A stretch of DNA of 64,000 nt from Rostratula benghalensis (GCA_013399305.1 VXAI01000035.1:877015-941014), one strand, 5' to 3'. Counted from the stretch's first letter, positions 12,014 to 24,215 are shown. The notes: a model not told the origin generated them from the letters alone. Made by a program: numbers and translations.

Positions 12014-12273
12014 TGCCAAAACCACCACTAAACCGTGTCCCTCAGCACCACATCCACACATCTTTTAAATACCTCCAGGGATGGTGATTCAACCACTTCC
12101 TGAGCAGCCTGTTCCAATGCTTAATAATACTTTCAGTGAAGGATTTTTTTCTAATAGCCATTCTAAACCTGCCTGGTGCAACTCGAGGCCATTTCCTCTT
12201 GTCCTATCACTTGTTACTCGGGAGAAGAGACCAACACCCATCTCGCTACAACATCTTTTTAGGTATTTGTAGA
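12014..12273 (-). mobile_element. CR1 fragment lacking its 3' terminus
   Basis: Minus-orientation CR1 of the same 3'-end type as the copy at 7174 ('CCACTAAACCGTGTCCCTCAG', 'TTCCAATGCTTAATAATACTTT', 'CCTCTTGTCCTATCACTTG'). The last 80 or so bases that normally follow toward lower coordinates ('GGTTGGAAGGGACC' core and tail) are missing. A tail of the opposite orientation sits at its other end (12275-12328). Confidence 0.88.
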
Positions 12274-12274
12274 G

Positions 12275-12328
12275 AACTGTGATCTTAAAGGCCCTTTCCA
12301 ACTTAGACAAGTATGGTTCTAGGAGCGT
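12275..12328 (+). mobile_element. CR1 3' tail, inverted relative to the adjoining copy
   Basis: 'TGTGATCTTAAAGGCCCTTT' and 'CCAACTTAGACAAGTATGG' match the plus-oriented CR1 3' terminus (GATCTTAAAGGTCCCTTCCAACC...). It directly abuts the minus-oriented CR1 at 12014-12273. It is either the neighbour's missing tail, inverted, or a separate very short insertion. Confidence 0.7.
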
Positions 12329-12329
12329 T

Positions 12330-13580
12330 GTCCTTGATGCATCTATTACCTCGTGTTACTCCACTAAAGCATCTTGAGAGAAAGGGATAATTCAGCCATA
12401 GGAATGAACTTCATTAGAAGCATGGAGAAATTGGACTGACTCCTGATCAGACTTAATGTAGCTGTGCAACCTCACTGCTTGTGAGGCTGTTATGTCCTAA
12501 TAATTCCCTAGGCTATGTTGACTTGCAGGTGAGCATCAGGCCAAAGAAGAGTTAAGTGTATTTGGTATCTGTGGTACAAATACATGAAATCACTTGCACT
12601 TACAGATGTTGGATTCACTCGTATTTTGAATGTTGATTGACTCTTGATAGTATGATAGCATGTTAAAATAAGGAAATGAATGTTTGGAGATAGTGAAGCC
12701 ATTATCAATAGAATGAGTGGTATAAACAAGATACTACATGGGAGAAGGGCAAGAAATGTGTGATAGTGGTTAAACAAAGCTGTTTGCCTTTGTACTTGGA
12801 GGAAAGGAAGTGTTCAAGGGGAAGAAAACCAGCATGGGTTGGGTTTGTATCCAGTAGTTAAGATTTGCCAGTGGGGTTTTTTGTTTTATTTTACCATATA
12901 TAAATGATAATGATGAGAGGTATTAGGATATGTTGTTTTGAACTGAGATTTCAAAATCTGCAGAAGGAATTTGCTCCTGGATATTCTCTCGAGCTCAGGA
13001 CAGCACAGCACTGGCTAACGTGTTAAGTGTTACATCTCTTATCAGGAGGTCAGACCTAGTACAGCAAGCACTTATCTTCTGGATTTGAATATCTGTGATT
13101 CCTAGATAATGCTACAAGCGAGGAAGTGTAGGAGAATCCATCTTAAGTGACATCTCATTCCTGCCTCTCACTTAGTTAAAGCTAATCATAGGCTGAATAA
13201 GGAGCTAGATGTAAGCTCAGATATGCTGTGGTAGTGCTTACTCAGTGGTATTAGTTACGTAAATCTGAGAAAGCTCTGAAAGATCTTCTGAATAAAACCC
13301 ATGTAGGTTATCTGCCATCGAATCCAGATACCATATCTCCAGACCAGGACTGGGAGTGGAACAGCTTTTCTATCTTGAAGACTTCAGAATTTCAGACATC
13401 TGGTGCTGGTGCATCACTGATGCTGAAGGGTTTAGAATTCCTTTGGTGTGTGAAGGAAACAGAAACAACTCAAGCAAATTCCCCCAGATTTGGAACCTCC
13501 TCCCATTCTGTCCCAGAATGGGTAATATCCTGACAGAACAACATAGTGATTAGTGACATGGTTTTGTGATGTTGTTTTAA
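12330..13580. other. Non-coding stretch
   Basis: AT-rich sequence without recognised genes or repeats. ORFs are short (89 codons or fewer) and featureless. Confidence 0.5.
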
Positions 13581-13585
13581 TGTTG

Positions 13586-13958
13586 TTCAGCCTGGAGAAG
13601 AGAAGGCTCCAGGGAAACCTTAGAGCAGCCTTCCAGTACCTAAAGGGAGCCTACACGAGAGCTGGAGAGGACTCTTTGTCAGGGAGTGGAGTGACAGGAC
13701 ATGGGGTAACAGTTTTAAACTGGAAGAGGGGAAATTTAGATTAGATACCAGGAAGAAATTCTTTCCTCTGAGGGTGGTGAGGCACTGGAACAGGTTGCCC
13801 AGAGAAGCTGTGGATGCCCCGTCCCTGGAGGGGTTTAAGGCCAGGCTGGATGGGGCTTTGAGCAACCTGGTCTGGTGGGAGGTGTCCCTGCCCCGAACAG
13901 GGGGGTTGGAACTCAATGATGTTTAAGGTCCCTTCCAACTCTAAGCATTCTGTGATTT
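13586..13958 (+). mobile_element. CR1 LINE 3' fragment ('GGAGGTGTCCCTGCC' type)
   Basis: Plus-oriented CR1, about 370 bp. It runs from 'TTCAGCCTGGAGAAGAGAAGG' through the ORF2 C-terminus ('RVVRHWNRLPREAVDAPSLE'-like reading in +, partly frameshifted) to 'GGGGGGTTGGAACTCAATGA' and 'TTCCAACTCTAAGCATTCTG'. The 5'-truncation point is near 13586. It is followed immediately by a second CR1 tail. Confidence 0.93.
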
Positions 13959-14040
13959 ATCAGTCAGGTTGATGGTTGGAGTAGATGATCCTAAAGATCC
14001 CTTCCAACAGAGACAACTCTATGATTGTATGAATTCTATA
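13959..14040 (+). mobile_element. Second CR1 3' tail of a different type, abutting
   Basis: 'TTTATCAGTCAGGTTGATGG', 'TTGGAGTAGATGATCCTAAA' and 'TCTATGATTGTATGAATTC' form the 3' end of the other CR1 type in this window (as at 7174 and 45558). It starts directly after the tail of the preceding copy and has the same orientation. Confidence 0.85.
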
Positions 14041-17000
14041 ACAGAATTTATTTAGAGTTATTTTTTGTTTTTCTATTGGGGGGTGGTGGTGGGTGGGACA
14101 TAATTACCAATTTGAAAAATCTAGAAAGCTTCTACCTTCACAAGTACCTGCTGTTGTGTGAACCACTCCGGTGGTTGAATTGCAAAGGGTAAAAGCACTG
14201 ATCTGGGGAATTTAGTAGCAGAGATGTGTAACAACATTAATCTCACATCTTCGGTGGATCATTAGCGCAACAGTCACTGTAGGCAGCATGGCTGATGCTT
14301 TGAACTATCCAAGCAATCACGATTTATGCTGCCACAACCACAAATAAAAATACAGATCCGTGCCTAAGAACAGCAACTACTTTCATGTAACTGGGTACTT
14401 TTCAGTAACTACTTCAATGCATGGTACGTTTCTGGGCTGTAAATACAGGCTGGAAGATACAGGCTGGGGGAAAACGGAGTGAAATACTCTTTGAGAAGTC
14501 TATTTTTTTTTAATGTTTGCTTGAACAAAGGGGTTTAGCAGACACTGAGAAAGGGAAATTGCCTTTCCTCTGAAGATTAGAGAAATCAGCATTTGTTTAA
14601 GCAATCTCTCGTGCCATGCTGTAAAACTCCTGTGCCTTTCAATTGAAAGGAATGGGAAATCAAAGGTTTGCATTTGAGGATGTAGTATTCCAATGTCTAC
14701 CTGCTGTTAGAGAAGGACAGAGGAGTACTGTATCTCTAGTGGTGAATCCTGCCCTTCTTTTTAAAGACTATCTAGGAGTAGATTTTCTGGGGTATATCTG
14801 GAAAATCTAAAATACTGAAATTGTTGCTATACTGCCCTCTAAAACATCAAATGCAAAGTTCCTGTGTTAGCCGTCAGGCTAACAGTCTGTCCCTGCTTGA
14901 GATATTCAGCATTTCTTTATCATTATTCTAGGTAAGAAGCAGAGACGACTAAGCCTCTACTCTGTCTTAAAAGATCCCTTGGATTTCTGAAAAGACCCTG
15001 AAATTCAGAGTGTGCTAAGTTCATGTTGCTCTGCTCCCCCTGTATACAATACATTATGACTGTGTTGTATGTGAAGAAGGACCTTGCTCTGAGTTTGTCT
15101 TTAGGGTTTTCATTTCTGATAACTTGCTGCTGAATAGGTCTTCTTCTTGTTTTTTTGGTTCAAGCCTGGGAGGGAGGGTTATTTGGCAAGTTTACGGATA
15201 GCTGTGTGTGTAACCTTTATTTTGACTTAGCTGTGTTCTTTCTTTCTTATGACTTGCAATCGCCTGCCATTGGGGACTTCTGGATGTGCATCAATAAATT
15301 GGATCCTCTTTTCCCATTCCTCAGAGGATTTGCAAAAGGAGGAGAAACTGGACAGGTTATGTAGTGAGCTGGGAGCTTTGGAAGGAACATTAGGCATAGA
15401 CTTATTTATGCTTATGTAAAATTGTCGTGGTAAATCACCACAAATGACAGCCAAGGAAGAAATCGGTGGCGGAGAAATTTTTATTTGACAGGTTGATACA
15501 ATGTGAACAGGGAACTGCTAACCCCCTTTCTTTTTTGCCTGTAGTGGAGCATTATTGCTGACCTTTATGAATGTGAGTGTGCTCTTGGGTGGATCAAAAC
15601 CTTGTCAGGAACCATCCCCAAAAGTACTAAGCAGTGCCTACCAAAAATGTCACCTTCTGGAGGTGCAGTTGTCAGAAGCTGCGTTGGAGAGCAGTTCCCA
15701 GGAGACCCACTTGTACGCTACAGCCATATGCTTCTGGAAAATTCTGGCAGTGGAGTTCTTTCTCTCAAAAATCAGCTCTTTACACTTACATGCTGCATCT
15801 GTGGTTTTCTGTAAATTTTGTTTACACCTTTCTTAGGAGTCCTTATTTATAAGTTTCTGTGTGAAGCCTCAGTGTTTTGTACATCAGTTTCTTTTCCCCA
15901 GAGACTGCGAAATGACTCAGACCAGCAGCCTTCTGTGATTCCAGCATCTGTATTTATGAGCTAGAGGATGTGTGTGATGCAACATTTCATTTTACTTTGC
16001 TTTGTGTTTTATATACTTATTTTCCCTTGGCATATTACTCATTCCTCCCTTTCTGCAAATACACCATTGGTGTAGATTGCCTCAGACCAATTTTTACTTC
16101 CTTTGCTCTTTTGCCCTGGCTGATGGTCCTGCTCGAGCAGTTTGTTGGCCTTACGGTCACCTTTGCACTAACTGGCACATCAGCTTTCTATCAGCAATTC
16201 TCACTTTCCAAATTGCCCTGTTTAATAATAGTAGTTTTGAAATTCAGCATTGTCAACTTGGACTGTCCCCTTGACCTCCTCATTTTCCTGGAAGGTTATT
16301 GGGATAGCGATATAATGGGAGAATATGTTAAAAGGAATGCTGTGGCTTTCATTACTCTTCCTATGAACCTTCATTTGTAAAAGCTGGTTAATGGTAATGT
16401 AGCTGCTGTCCAATGTGCTCTCAGTTAGCATATGTCATGCATGCAAAACAGATAGGCCTTTCTTGCTTCACTGCAAAATAACTTCCCATTTGCTACCTAC
16501 CAGCACAGGGGGGAGAAATATGCTCTTCTGTCCCCCTTTAAAGTAATAATCCATTTAATATGTGGGTGGATTAGTTCGAGTGGTTGGGTTAAAGAAATGT
16601 TTTTGTAAGAAGAAATAAGCCAAGAAGTACTTAATTAGCTTTTGCTTTTGTTTTTAATGAGTTTAATCCTGGGGTTTAGTCTTTTGGGCCTTTCTTTTAG
16701 AAACATAGGTATTACAGGCGTTCTCTTAGTGCTCTTCCAACCTCCTGACTTGGAGCTGATGCTTTCTTAGAGAGCTAGAATTAACACAGCTTCAGCTTCT
16801 GTAGGTCTCCAAGAAAGATAAACACTAGAGTCAGGTCACTTCAAGTACATTTATTCCTAATGGAAAATACTAACTTGGTGGTAGTAACTGTTTCACATCT
16901 TATGACAGGGTCAGATCCCAGTTGGGAAGAGTTTTCTCATAGGCTTCATGTTTCTCTGTGGAGCAATTAGTCAACCAACTGAACTCTTGCTCTGTATTGG

Positions 17001-17370
17001 GGAAAAAGCTACATGTTACATAGGGACTTTAAGACACTCTCAGAAATCTTATTAGGGGCATCAGAATTGTGTGACCTTATATTTGGACCTCTAATATTAC
17101 TTGAAGATGGCTTCTTTTGTCTTCTTTTGCTCGGTGACAGGGAAGGAAGTGCTGTGCAGAATTGAGGCCCTAGTGAAAATATGTCTTACATCAGTCTGTT
17201 CAACTTTTTAAGTAGCGTTCTCTCTTGCCTACCAAACACTTGCACATCACAAGCAATGGGACCCCAATCCTTTTGCCCTTTGTGTGGTCAAGATTATAGT
17301 GAGATCATCTGCAAGTAGGGCCAGGCTATCAGTAATTGATCACAACTCCAAAGACACCTGCTGGTGGTCT
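14041..17370. other. Non-coding stretch
   Basis: No exon or repeat is recognised. The ORF at 15970-16380 (136 codons) is hydrophobic because the DNA is T-rich, and two other frames overlap it. It lacks any family motif and is treated as chance. Confidence 0.5.
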
Positions 17371-17379
17371 ATTTATAAA

Positions 17380-17650
17380 TTTAGTGCACATTGAGTGAAG
17401 TCCTTGGGGATAAAAGAGCTTTATATATGCAAAATATTCATTTTACTTCTAAGTGGGGTAAAGCTGTTTCCATCTCAAGGGATGAAAAACCTGGGAGGGT
17501 TCGTGGAATGGAGCCCATCTTTTAATGATGGTATCGGCAGAGTTGCCAGGCTGACATTTGATTATCTCCGAGCAGCGTAGTGCCGCGTTACCGCCTCTCC
17601 CACATGGATGTTGGATTGCTTATCCGTGTCTCTTGCAACCCCCTGGAGGA
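17380..17650. promoter_or_regulatory. Possible conserved non-coding patch (CpG-retaining)
   Basis: 'GTATCGGCAG', 'CTCCGAGCAGCG', 'GCCGCGTTACCGCC' and 'TATCCGTG' place about eight CpGs in roughly 120 bases of otherwise CpG-poor DNA. Retained CpGs far from a CpG island often mark constrained or unmethylated regulatory DNA. This is inference only. Confidence 0.22.
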
Positions 17651-18191
17651 ATTAATTCAACTGTCCCTGGAGAGCTTCCAACAGAGACGATTCGCTGGTA
17701 ACAACTGATCTGAAAGTTTCCCTGCCAGGATTTCAACTCGGATTTTACATGGTTTTGCTCATCCTGGAGTAGGTGGTCCTGACTTACAGGTGCGGGACAA
17801 TGGAAAAAACATGAACTGGAAAAGTCATCTCTAAGAGCAAAGCTCTCAACAAACTTATGGTCATGAGTAAAGTGAGAGTTTGGTGGCCCTGATCTCAACT
17901 CCAGTAGATGTTTGTCTGCAATACAAACCACCCCCATGGATTGGTGTGGTTCCTGATGACTGACACTCCTCTCTCATATGAGATCCAAGGAAGGGCTACC
18001 TGAGGGTGCTAAAGGCCACAGCTGAGGTGAACTAGTAGAGTTCTGTCAAAAGCTTGGTTCCTGGGCATATCTCCTTTGGTTCCACTCAAGATCTGTTGCA
18101 ATTTGTTACTATTAAGCGGTTACCAGTCTATTAAAGGGAGCTGAAAAAAGAAAAACCCCACCAGTGTATGTTTCTGGAGTTTGGGGATTTT

Positions 18192-18350
18192 ATAGAATCT
18201 TGGAATGGTTCATGTTGGAAGGGACCTTAAAGATCATAGAGTTCCAAACCCTCTGACATGAGCAGGGACACCTCCCACCAGAGCAGGTTGCTCAAAGCCC
18301 CTTCCAGCCTGGCCTTGAACACTTCCAGGGATGAGGCATCCACACCTTCT
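18192..18350 (-). mobile_element. CR1 3'-end fragment
   Basis: Minus orientation, about 160 bp, 3' end at 18192. It shows 'TATAGAATCTTGGAATGG', 'GTTGGAAGGGACCTTAAAGA', 'CACCTCCCACCAGAGCAGG' and 'CCTGGCCTTGAACACTTCC'. On the minus strand it still reads the ORF2 end 'GVDASSLEVFKARLEGALSN'. Confidence 0.94.
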
Positions 18351-19536
18351 CGTGGTGTGCTAGCACATCTGTAGTTGTGTGCATGCTTTTTATCAAGGTG
18401 GAGCAGTACTTCCACCTTCAAACTGTTCATATTTTCCTCTCTGTAGCTTTAGAAGTCAGTGTTTTCACTGTTTACTGAAGCTGCAGGAAGACCTGATATG
18501 GCTGTAGCTGGTTGAACTCTTGTCTGCATTCAGGTAACTTATACAACCTTTCTGTTGCTACAATTCCAAACTGTGTGGCTCTGCTTCTAACTAATATTGA
18601 CCTAGATGCAATGCACCTGTTGGGAGAACTTCCATTGCTTTCAGAAGGAGCAAACCTGAAAAACACCTTTTCATCAGAACACGTCCTACTTCAAGAAAGC
18701 TGGGATCAGATCCAGTTTCAAACTTTATGGATAATGCTCCTGTCTGATTTCTCATTTGTATCTCTGCCATTTCCATTGGCAGAGCATCAGATCTGAAAGA
18801 GCCTCTGACCCAATAAATGCATGAATTATTTAAGACGTGAGTTAATTTTCTTTGGGCATTGTAACAGATTTAGATGTAGTACCAGCAGAAAGGACTGGTT
18901 TTTGGAATTCCTTTCAAGTATCTTTTAAACATTTTTAATATATTTGCATTAAGGTCAATTAAAAGGAACTGAAACAATGCTAATAGTGGATTTCTTATTA
19001 CTAATGCTTTTAAAATTCCTAGATTTGTTCTTCATGCTTGAGGGTATAACCCTACCTCTAACTAATGAGAGTTAAGAAGCATCTTCCCTATGGGCAGATT
19101 ATTCCATAACTGCTGAACAGCTGCTGGCTTGTCTCTCCAACTCAGGAAGGACTAACATCTTGCCAAAGTCTCTTCCAACCTCTTCCCTTAGGGCATTGTT
19201 TATTAATTCAGACAAAAACCTCCAAGAGTAACGTAAAACAAAGTTGTTCCTTGAACACCACAGCTTTTCTTCCATGCCCTGTTCTTTCTCTCTCTTCCAC
19301 AGGGCTACTTGTAGAGGAAAATTACTCAGTGCATGTTCATCTTGCTCTCTCTTGGTCTTGTTTGAGCATCAACCATTCCCTTTCCATCTGGGTCTCAAAA
19401 CTGCGTGTGTTGGTCTTGGCTAAAGTGGGCAGGACCCTGGATATCAGTCCCTCCATGTGGGTTAGCTTATTTTAATGTTCCTTTTTTTAATTATCAGTTA
19501 TAATAATGCGATGAAATACCATCATGAGGGCACAAA

Positions 19537-19989
19537 ATGGCTTCAGAGATGCTTCAGCAAACCCAGGGAGATGTGGCTTCCTACACAAAGGCTCGTTCAG
19601 ACACGTGGTCACCTTGGGTTCCGAGGCCTGTTCTCGTGTGGTCCAACGTAGTGTCTCAGGAGAGCAGTGAGACTGTGGAGCTCTCTCTGAAAATGCAGCT
19701 GGATGGTTCTGAAACAGTGAAAAGAGATGGTGTGGGAAAGTCTCTGCTTGTGTTTGGATGGCAAGATCGGGACGAGCAAGCGGCAGATCTGAAGCCACAG
19801 TGGAGCATTTTGGTCCGGCAGCAAGTGGGAAGTGTGCTTGTGAGACAAGCTGGGAAAAACACATCTTCAAACCCCAAAATACACACAATGCCTAGAAATC
19901 TATTTTCATACCATGTTTTTGCAAGCATTGTTTGTTATGCAGCTTGTCTGCAGTTAGGGATCACATTTATAGCAGGCACTCATGTCTGA
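19537..19989 (+). CDS. Unrecognised 150-codon open frame, probably chance
   Basis: The frame runs from an ATG just after an in-frame stop (19525-19527) to 19989. The protein would be hydrophilic in its first 110 residues (for example 'GWQDRDEQAADLKPQ') with a short hydrophobic C-terminal stretch. No domain is recognised. Three minus-strand frames are open across the same DNA, which means the patch is simply poor in stops. It has more CpG than its surroundings. It could be a decayed retrocopy, an unspliced lineage-specific exon or chance. I favour chance. Confidence 0.1.
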   Translation: MASEMLQQTQGDVASYTKARSDTWSPWVPRPVLVWSNVVSQESSETVELSLKMQLDGSETVKRDGVGKSLLVFGWQDRDEQAADLKPQWSILVRQQVGSVLVRQAGKNTSSNPKIHTMPRNLFSYHVFASIVCYAACLQLGITFIAGTHV

Positions 19990-21334
19990 AATTATCAAGA
20001 AAAACAAGCATAGTGCATTCTAATTTAATTATATAAATCATTAAAATTATTTATAAGGGCTGCTTCAAATCTCTGTTCTGAAAAAAGCTTTACAGACTGC
20101 ATGTGATTCAGTGTTAACACAACTGAGGTGCAGGGAGGACGTTAAGTGCCCCTCCTAATTTTTTATTTTTTAAATTTTTTTTATTATTATTTTGGAAAAC
20201 ATGAAGAAGTCAGTAATTGTGCTGCAACTGTTGATTTTTAACCTTACTTCAAAGCATGTTTGAATACAGAGAGCAATTCAAAAATCCTTGTGAGCAGCAG
20301 TTTTAGCAGCTACCATAGCAACAAGTAGAGTATCCGAGCCCTTTCTCCCCACCAGGGGCTGGAAACCCCTGGAAGGGCACTGCCTGTAGAAATTCAGATC
20401 CAGTTTTGCTCACACCACTTGGACTGGGGCAAGTCTCCAGGAGAGCACTCCCTTTGAAACCAACACATTTTTACTTGGAAAGCCACGAAGCGTTACTCAT
20501 CAAGTGATGGTGGTACTAACTGAGAGTAGGGAGGGAAAACTTTGAAAAATATAATAACATTTTAATGCAATTATTGTAGGTCCTGAAATGATCAACATAT
20601 GTTCTAGCACCTTCTACTTTAGTTTTAGCCTCTTCTATGTGTGTGTTTTCGCCTCTTCTATTGGTACATTTTCCTGTTGTCTGGGAGCCTTTGTCACTAC
20701 TAAACTTCCTGTGCCAAGAAATAAGAAGTTGTATCTTATTAATGCTGTCACAGCTTCTTGCTTTGTCCTTACAAATGCATAGGAGGACCAAGGGCAGAGG
20801 TCTGAACAAGCTGCATTTACTTTGGAAAGAGGAGAGTTTGAGATGGTCACCTGCTCCTGGGACCCCTGAACTTCTTTGAGGTTTCAGAAGCCAAACAGAA
20901 CTGAATTCCAGGGCGGTCCTTATCTTAACAATAAGCCAAATCAGAATCCTGGATCTTAATTAACATTTCTGCATTTAGAATTACTTTTGTGAACACAATA
21001 GAGCTGATTATTACTGAAAGCCTCTTCAAAGAAGTTAAATTAATCTGATAAATCAATGTGGCCAGTGCATGTAAGTCTTGTGGAGTCTTTTCAAGCTGTA
21101 CCAGGATCTGTCAAAAAGAGTAATGAGTACTAAATTTCCAAAAGTACACATTACTGGGGGGAGGTGGGGAAGACTAAGATAAATGACACACATCAACATC
21201 ACTAACTTGCATGCTGGTGAACATGAGGATGCAAATATGAAATTAAACTGGGTCAGCAGAAGCGGAAGTGATGTATGGGAGCAAGGTATGACATCTGTGC
21301 TCCTTCAGATGTATTCAGCTCAATAATGATGAAG

Positions 21335-21366
21335 ATAATAATAATAATAATAGTAATAATAATAAT
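21335..21366. repeat. (AAT)n microsatellite
   Basis: About ten ATA/AAT trinucleotides with one TAG interruption. A trinucleotide simple repeat, likely polymorphic. Confidence 0.92.
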
Positions 21367-23426
21367 CCTGCTGTGAATGAAATTTCATTCCCTGTCCCCT
21401 CCAACTGAGGAGCAGCACACCAAAGATGGCTTGTTGGTAAATTCATCATACAACTGAAGAGATGCAAAGGCCTCAGTCTGTGGCTACCACAGAAGATTAC
21501 AAAGAGCAAGGGGGCCAGCTCTGTGCTTGCAGGAAACAGTGAGGACATTTCCAGGGAAGGTTCTTACCACTATAGAGGAAAATTTTGCATCTTCTTCTCG
21601 TGTAAGATCATCTTTTCACAGTGCCAAGGCTCAGACAATATGTGGTTTTGGATGCCAGCAATACACAAGTGGAAATATAAGATACTCAAAGCAGCTATTT
21701 TCATCAAAAAATGCAAGTGATGAATTCCTATTGATAACAAAGGCATTATTTCTTTGCTACATATGAAGACAGTGAAGCAAACAGAAGAGGGTACATACAG
21801 AGAAGTGTAGAAAGGGAAAAAGCCTAGCCTGAAGTCAAGAGGAGGAAAAAGGACATCCCTAGAGCCAAAGAGAAAAGGGAATTGCAAGGTGTTAGAGGAA
21901 GGTTAGCATTGCCCTCCCAACAGGCTCTGCGCTGGAGGTCACATTCCTGACCTCCCCTGGTGCCAAATGTCAGGCCTGACTGCCCTTTTTAATATTCTAA
22001 TATGCCTTTGTGACATTAAAGGATGGGAGATAGGCTGGAAAGCACTCAGCAAATTAATCCGGGGGGTGCCTTGTGCCCACAAGCAGCACTGGCCCTTTGG
22101 GTTAGTGTTAGAGCAGCCACCTCTGCGGTACCACATCTCCTTCTGCTCCTGCCCACACCTGCCTCCTCCTCACATTATGTGATTTCTGTTAGGTGGATAT
22201 GTTTATTTAGATTTAAAGGCTTTTTTTCACTTTTACTCTTTGTGGATTTCCTGACTCCTTGGACTTGCAGGTTCTAGCCAAACTTTGAGCAGGGAGTACT
22301 GGAAATCTCACAAGAGTCTTTAGTCTTAAGACTTCTAGTTTAAACTGTTTATTTGTGCACACACCAGATTAACATCCAAAGCAAACCTTTGGTAAGTCAG
22401 CCCTCACTGTTCCCTCATGATGACTACCAGCTACACCTGCTAGCTTTTGGAGCACGGCTGGGCTCCTTTTTAAGAGTTCTGTGATCCAGGATGATCTTCC
22501 TAGAGATCACAGGGGAACCTGCCTAAGTTTCACGGAGCAATTCTCAGACTTGGAGCTGGAGAAGAAACAGCATCCTCTAAAAGATGTGCTGCTATTTCTC
22601 TCTTTGGAATTCGGAGACAGAGTATGAGAATAGGGAACTTGTTTACAAGTTTTTCTTCTCTTTCAACTCTCTGAGCAATTGATGTCACCTTTTTTCACAG
22701 GAGATGCTGAGACAGACTTGCCAGCTCGAGTTGGAAGATAAAATAAAACAGATGAAGGGAGTGGAGGGGGGGGAAGTATTCCCCTTTTTTTTCCTTTCTG
22801 TACAACGATACAAAAAGTGGGTTACGGATTAAACTACTGAATCACAATTCTTCAGGCACTTTTATACTTAAATCATAGTCTTGTCAGGTCTGTGTTTGAT
22901 ACGGTTTAATTAATGCTTCCCTTACTTTGTGTTTGATTTTGATGTGTATGTGATAGATTCATACAACCTCAAGTGATCAAAAAGAGGCATTTGTCAGTGT
23001 CAGAATCTGTGTTAAGGTCTCGGCTGGCTCCGTGTACACCCTAGATGAGGAAGGTGGGGGTGGGTTATTAGAGGAATGTGAATCAGCTCTTAAGAAATCA
23101 CCTAGAGTAAATGAAGCTGATACTGTTTTCATTAGGCTGGTACGTGGTAGTGGGATCAAATGAGTCTGGAAAGTTAAGTCAAACTGAGTATGACATTCCC
23201 CGTAAAGTGACGGGGGCTGTTCACAGCCTGTAAGTTTGCATTTGTTAGTAAGGCTTGTTCATTCTTCCAGTGCAAAATCCTCATTTTCAGCAATCGCCAT
23301 CTGAAGATCCTAGCTTTTGGTGAGACAGTTAACATTCACCAACACCTTTATTAATTGAGACAATCCAATGGGAAAGAAAGGAGATGGAGCATGTAATTGT
23401 TCTCATAGGGCCTGGTGGGGAGATAG

Positions 23427-23880
23427 ACTCATAGAATGGTTTGGGTTGGATGGGACCTTAAAGATCATCGAGTTCCAAACCCCCTGCAGGCAGGGTGGCA
23501 GGGACACCTCCCACCAGACCAGGTTGCTCAAAGCCCCATCCAGCCTGGCCTTGAACACCCCCAGGGATGGGGCATCCACAGTTTCTCTGGGAAACCTGTT
23601 CCTGTGTCTCTTACAGTAAGAATTTCTTCCTGAGATCTCATCTAAATCTCCCCTTTCAGTTTAAAACCATTACCCCTCATCCTATCTCTCCACTCCCTGA
23701 TCATGAGTCCCCCATCTCACCTCTTTAGGTACTAACAGGGGCTATTATATCTCCCCGAAGCCTTCTCTTCTCCAGGCTGAACAACCCCAGCTCTCTCAGC
23801 CTGTCCTCACAGCAGAGGTGCTCCAGCACCTCTGGCCTCTTCTGACCTGTTCCATGGGTCCATGTTCTTCTGTGCTGAGA
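23427..23880 (-). mobile_element. CR1 LINE 3' fragment, about 450 bp
   Basis: Minus-oriented. It runs from 'GACTCATAGAATGGTTTGGG' (3' end) through 'CACCTCCCACCAGACCAGG', 'GGATGGGGCATCCACAG' and 'TCTTCTCCAGGCTGAACAAC' to 'CTCTGGCCTCTTCTGACC' near 23845. Minus-strand '[19 protein letters not shown]' (within 23725-24003) is the ORF2 block just upstream of the C-terminus. 5'-truncated and inactive. Confidence 0.94.
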
Positions 23881-24111
23881 ACAGGGATCATGCAAACAGC
23901 AGAAACAGTTGGGAAGGAGGCTCCTAAGTCTTGTAGTTGGGATTTGCTCGTGGATGGAACTGACAGTGACAGCAGACCCTGGATCAGCCTCAGCCGGCAA
24001 CATCTCCTTTTCTCCTGGTTCCCTGGGTAACCTCCTTAATCAGTTCGGATGTACGGTGGTTTGTCACCTTCCGTTCCCAGCTCCCTCTGAGTGCCTTGGG
24101 ATGTTTCAAGC

Positions 24112-24215
24112 ATCCTCATTGCTCTTCATTTCCTTAAGTGTTAATAAAAGTAATACCTGTTATCTGTAAGGTAGTGCTCGACGGGATAAAGTGCTTTGAT
24201 AAGCTCTTAATTATA
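24112..24215 (+). repeat. Ancient LINE/SINE-type tail (L3 or MIR-like, tentative)
   Basis: 'TCATTTCCTTAAGTGTTAAT', 'AAAAGTAATACCTGTTATCT' and 'GGGATAAAGTGCTTTGATAA' follow the order of the old vertebrate motif 'CTCATCTGTAAAATG...GATAATAATACCTACC...AAAGTGCTTTGAGA' known from L3/MIR-class elements. Divergence is high. It lies directly beside the CpG-retaining element at 24216-25100, so it may be part of the same constrained block. Confidence 0.4.

Larger units (their letters stand above)
18351..23420. other. Non-coding stretch with one (AAT)n repeat
   Basis: No recognised gene. It contains an AT-rich run near 20158-20190, the (AAT)n repeat at 21335-21366 and a G-rich patch near 22760-22775. 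An open frame at 19537-19989 is described separately. Confidence 0.45.

Noticed and set aside
15970..16380. Hydrophobic 136-codon ORF suggesting a membrane protein
   Set aside because: The T-rich composition explains the Phe/Leu content. Overlapping frames are also open, and there is no family motif or splice support.
20351..20371. CTCF-like word CCACCAGGGGCTGG with CCAGGGG/CCCCTGG inverted repeat
   Set aside because: It lacks the GGCGC part of the CTCF core, and 7-bp arms are not significant. No other insulator evidence.
22479..22512. 8-bp inverted repeat CTGTGATC/GATCACAG with 18-nt spacer
   Set aside because: Eight-base arms at this spacing are expected by chance several times in 64 kb.
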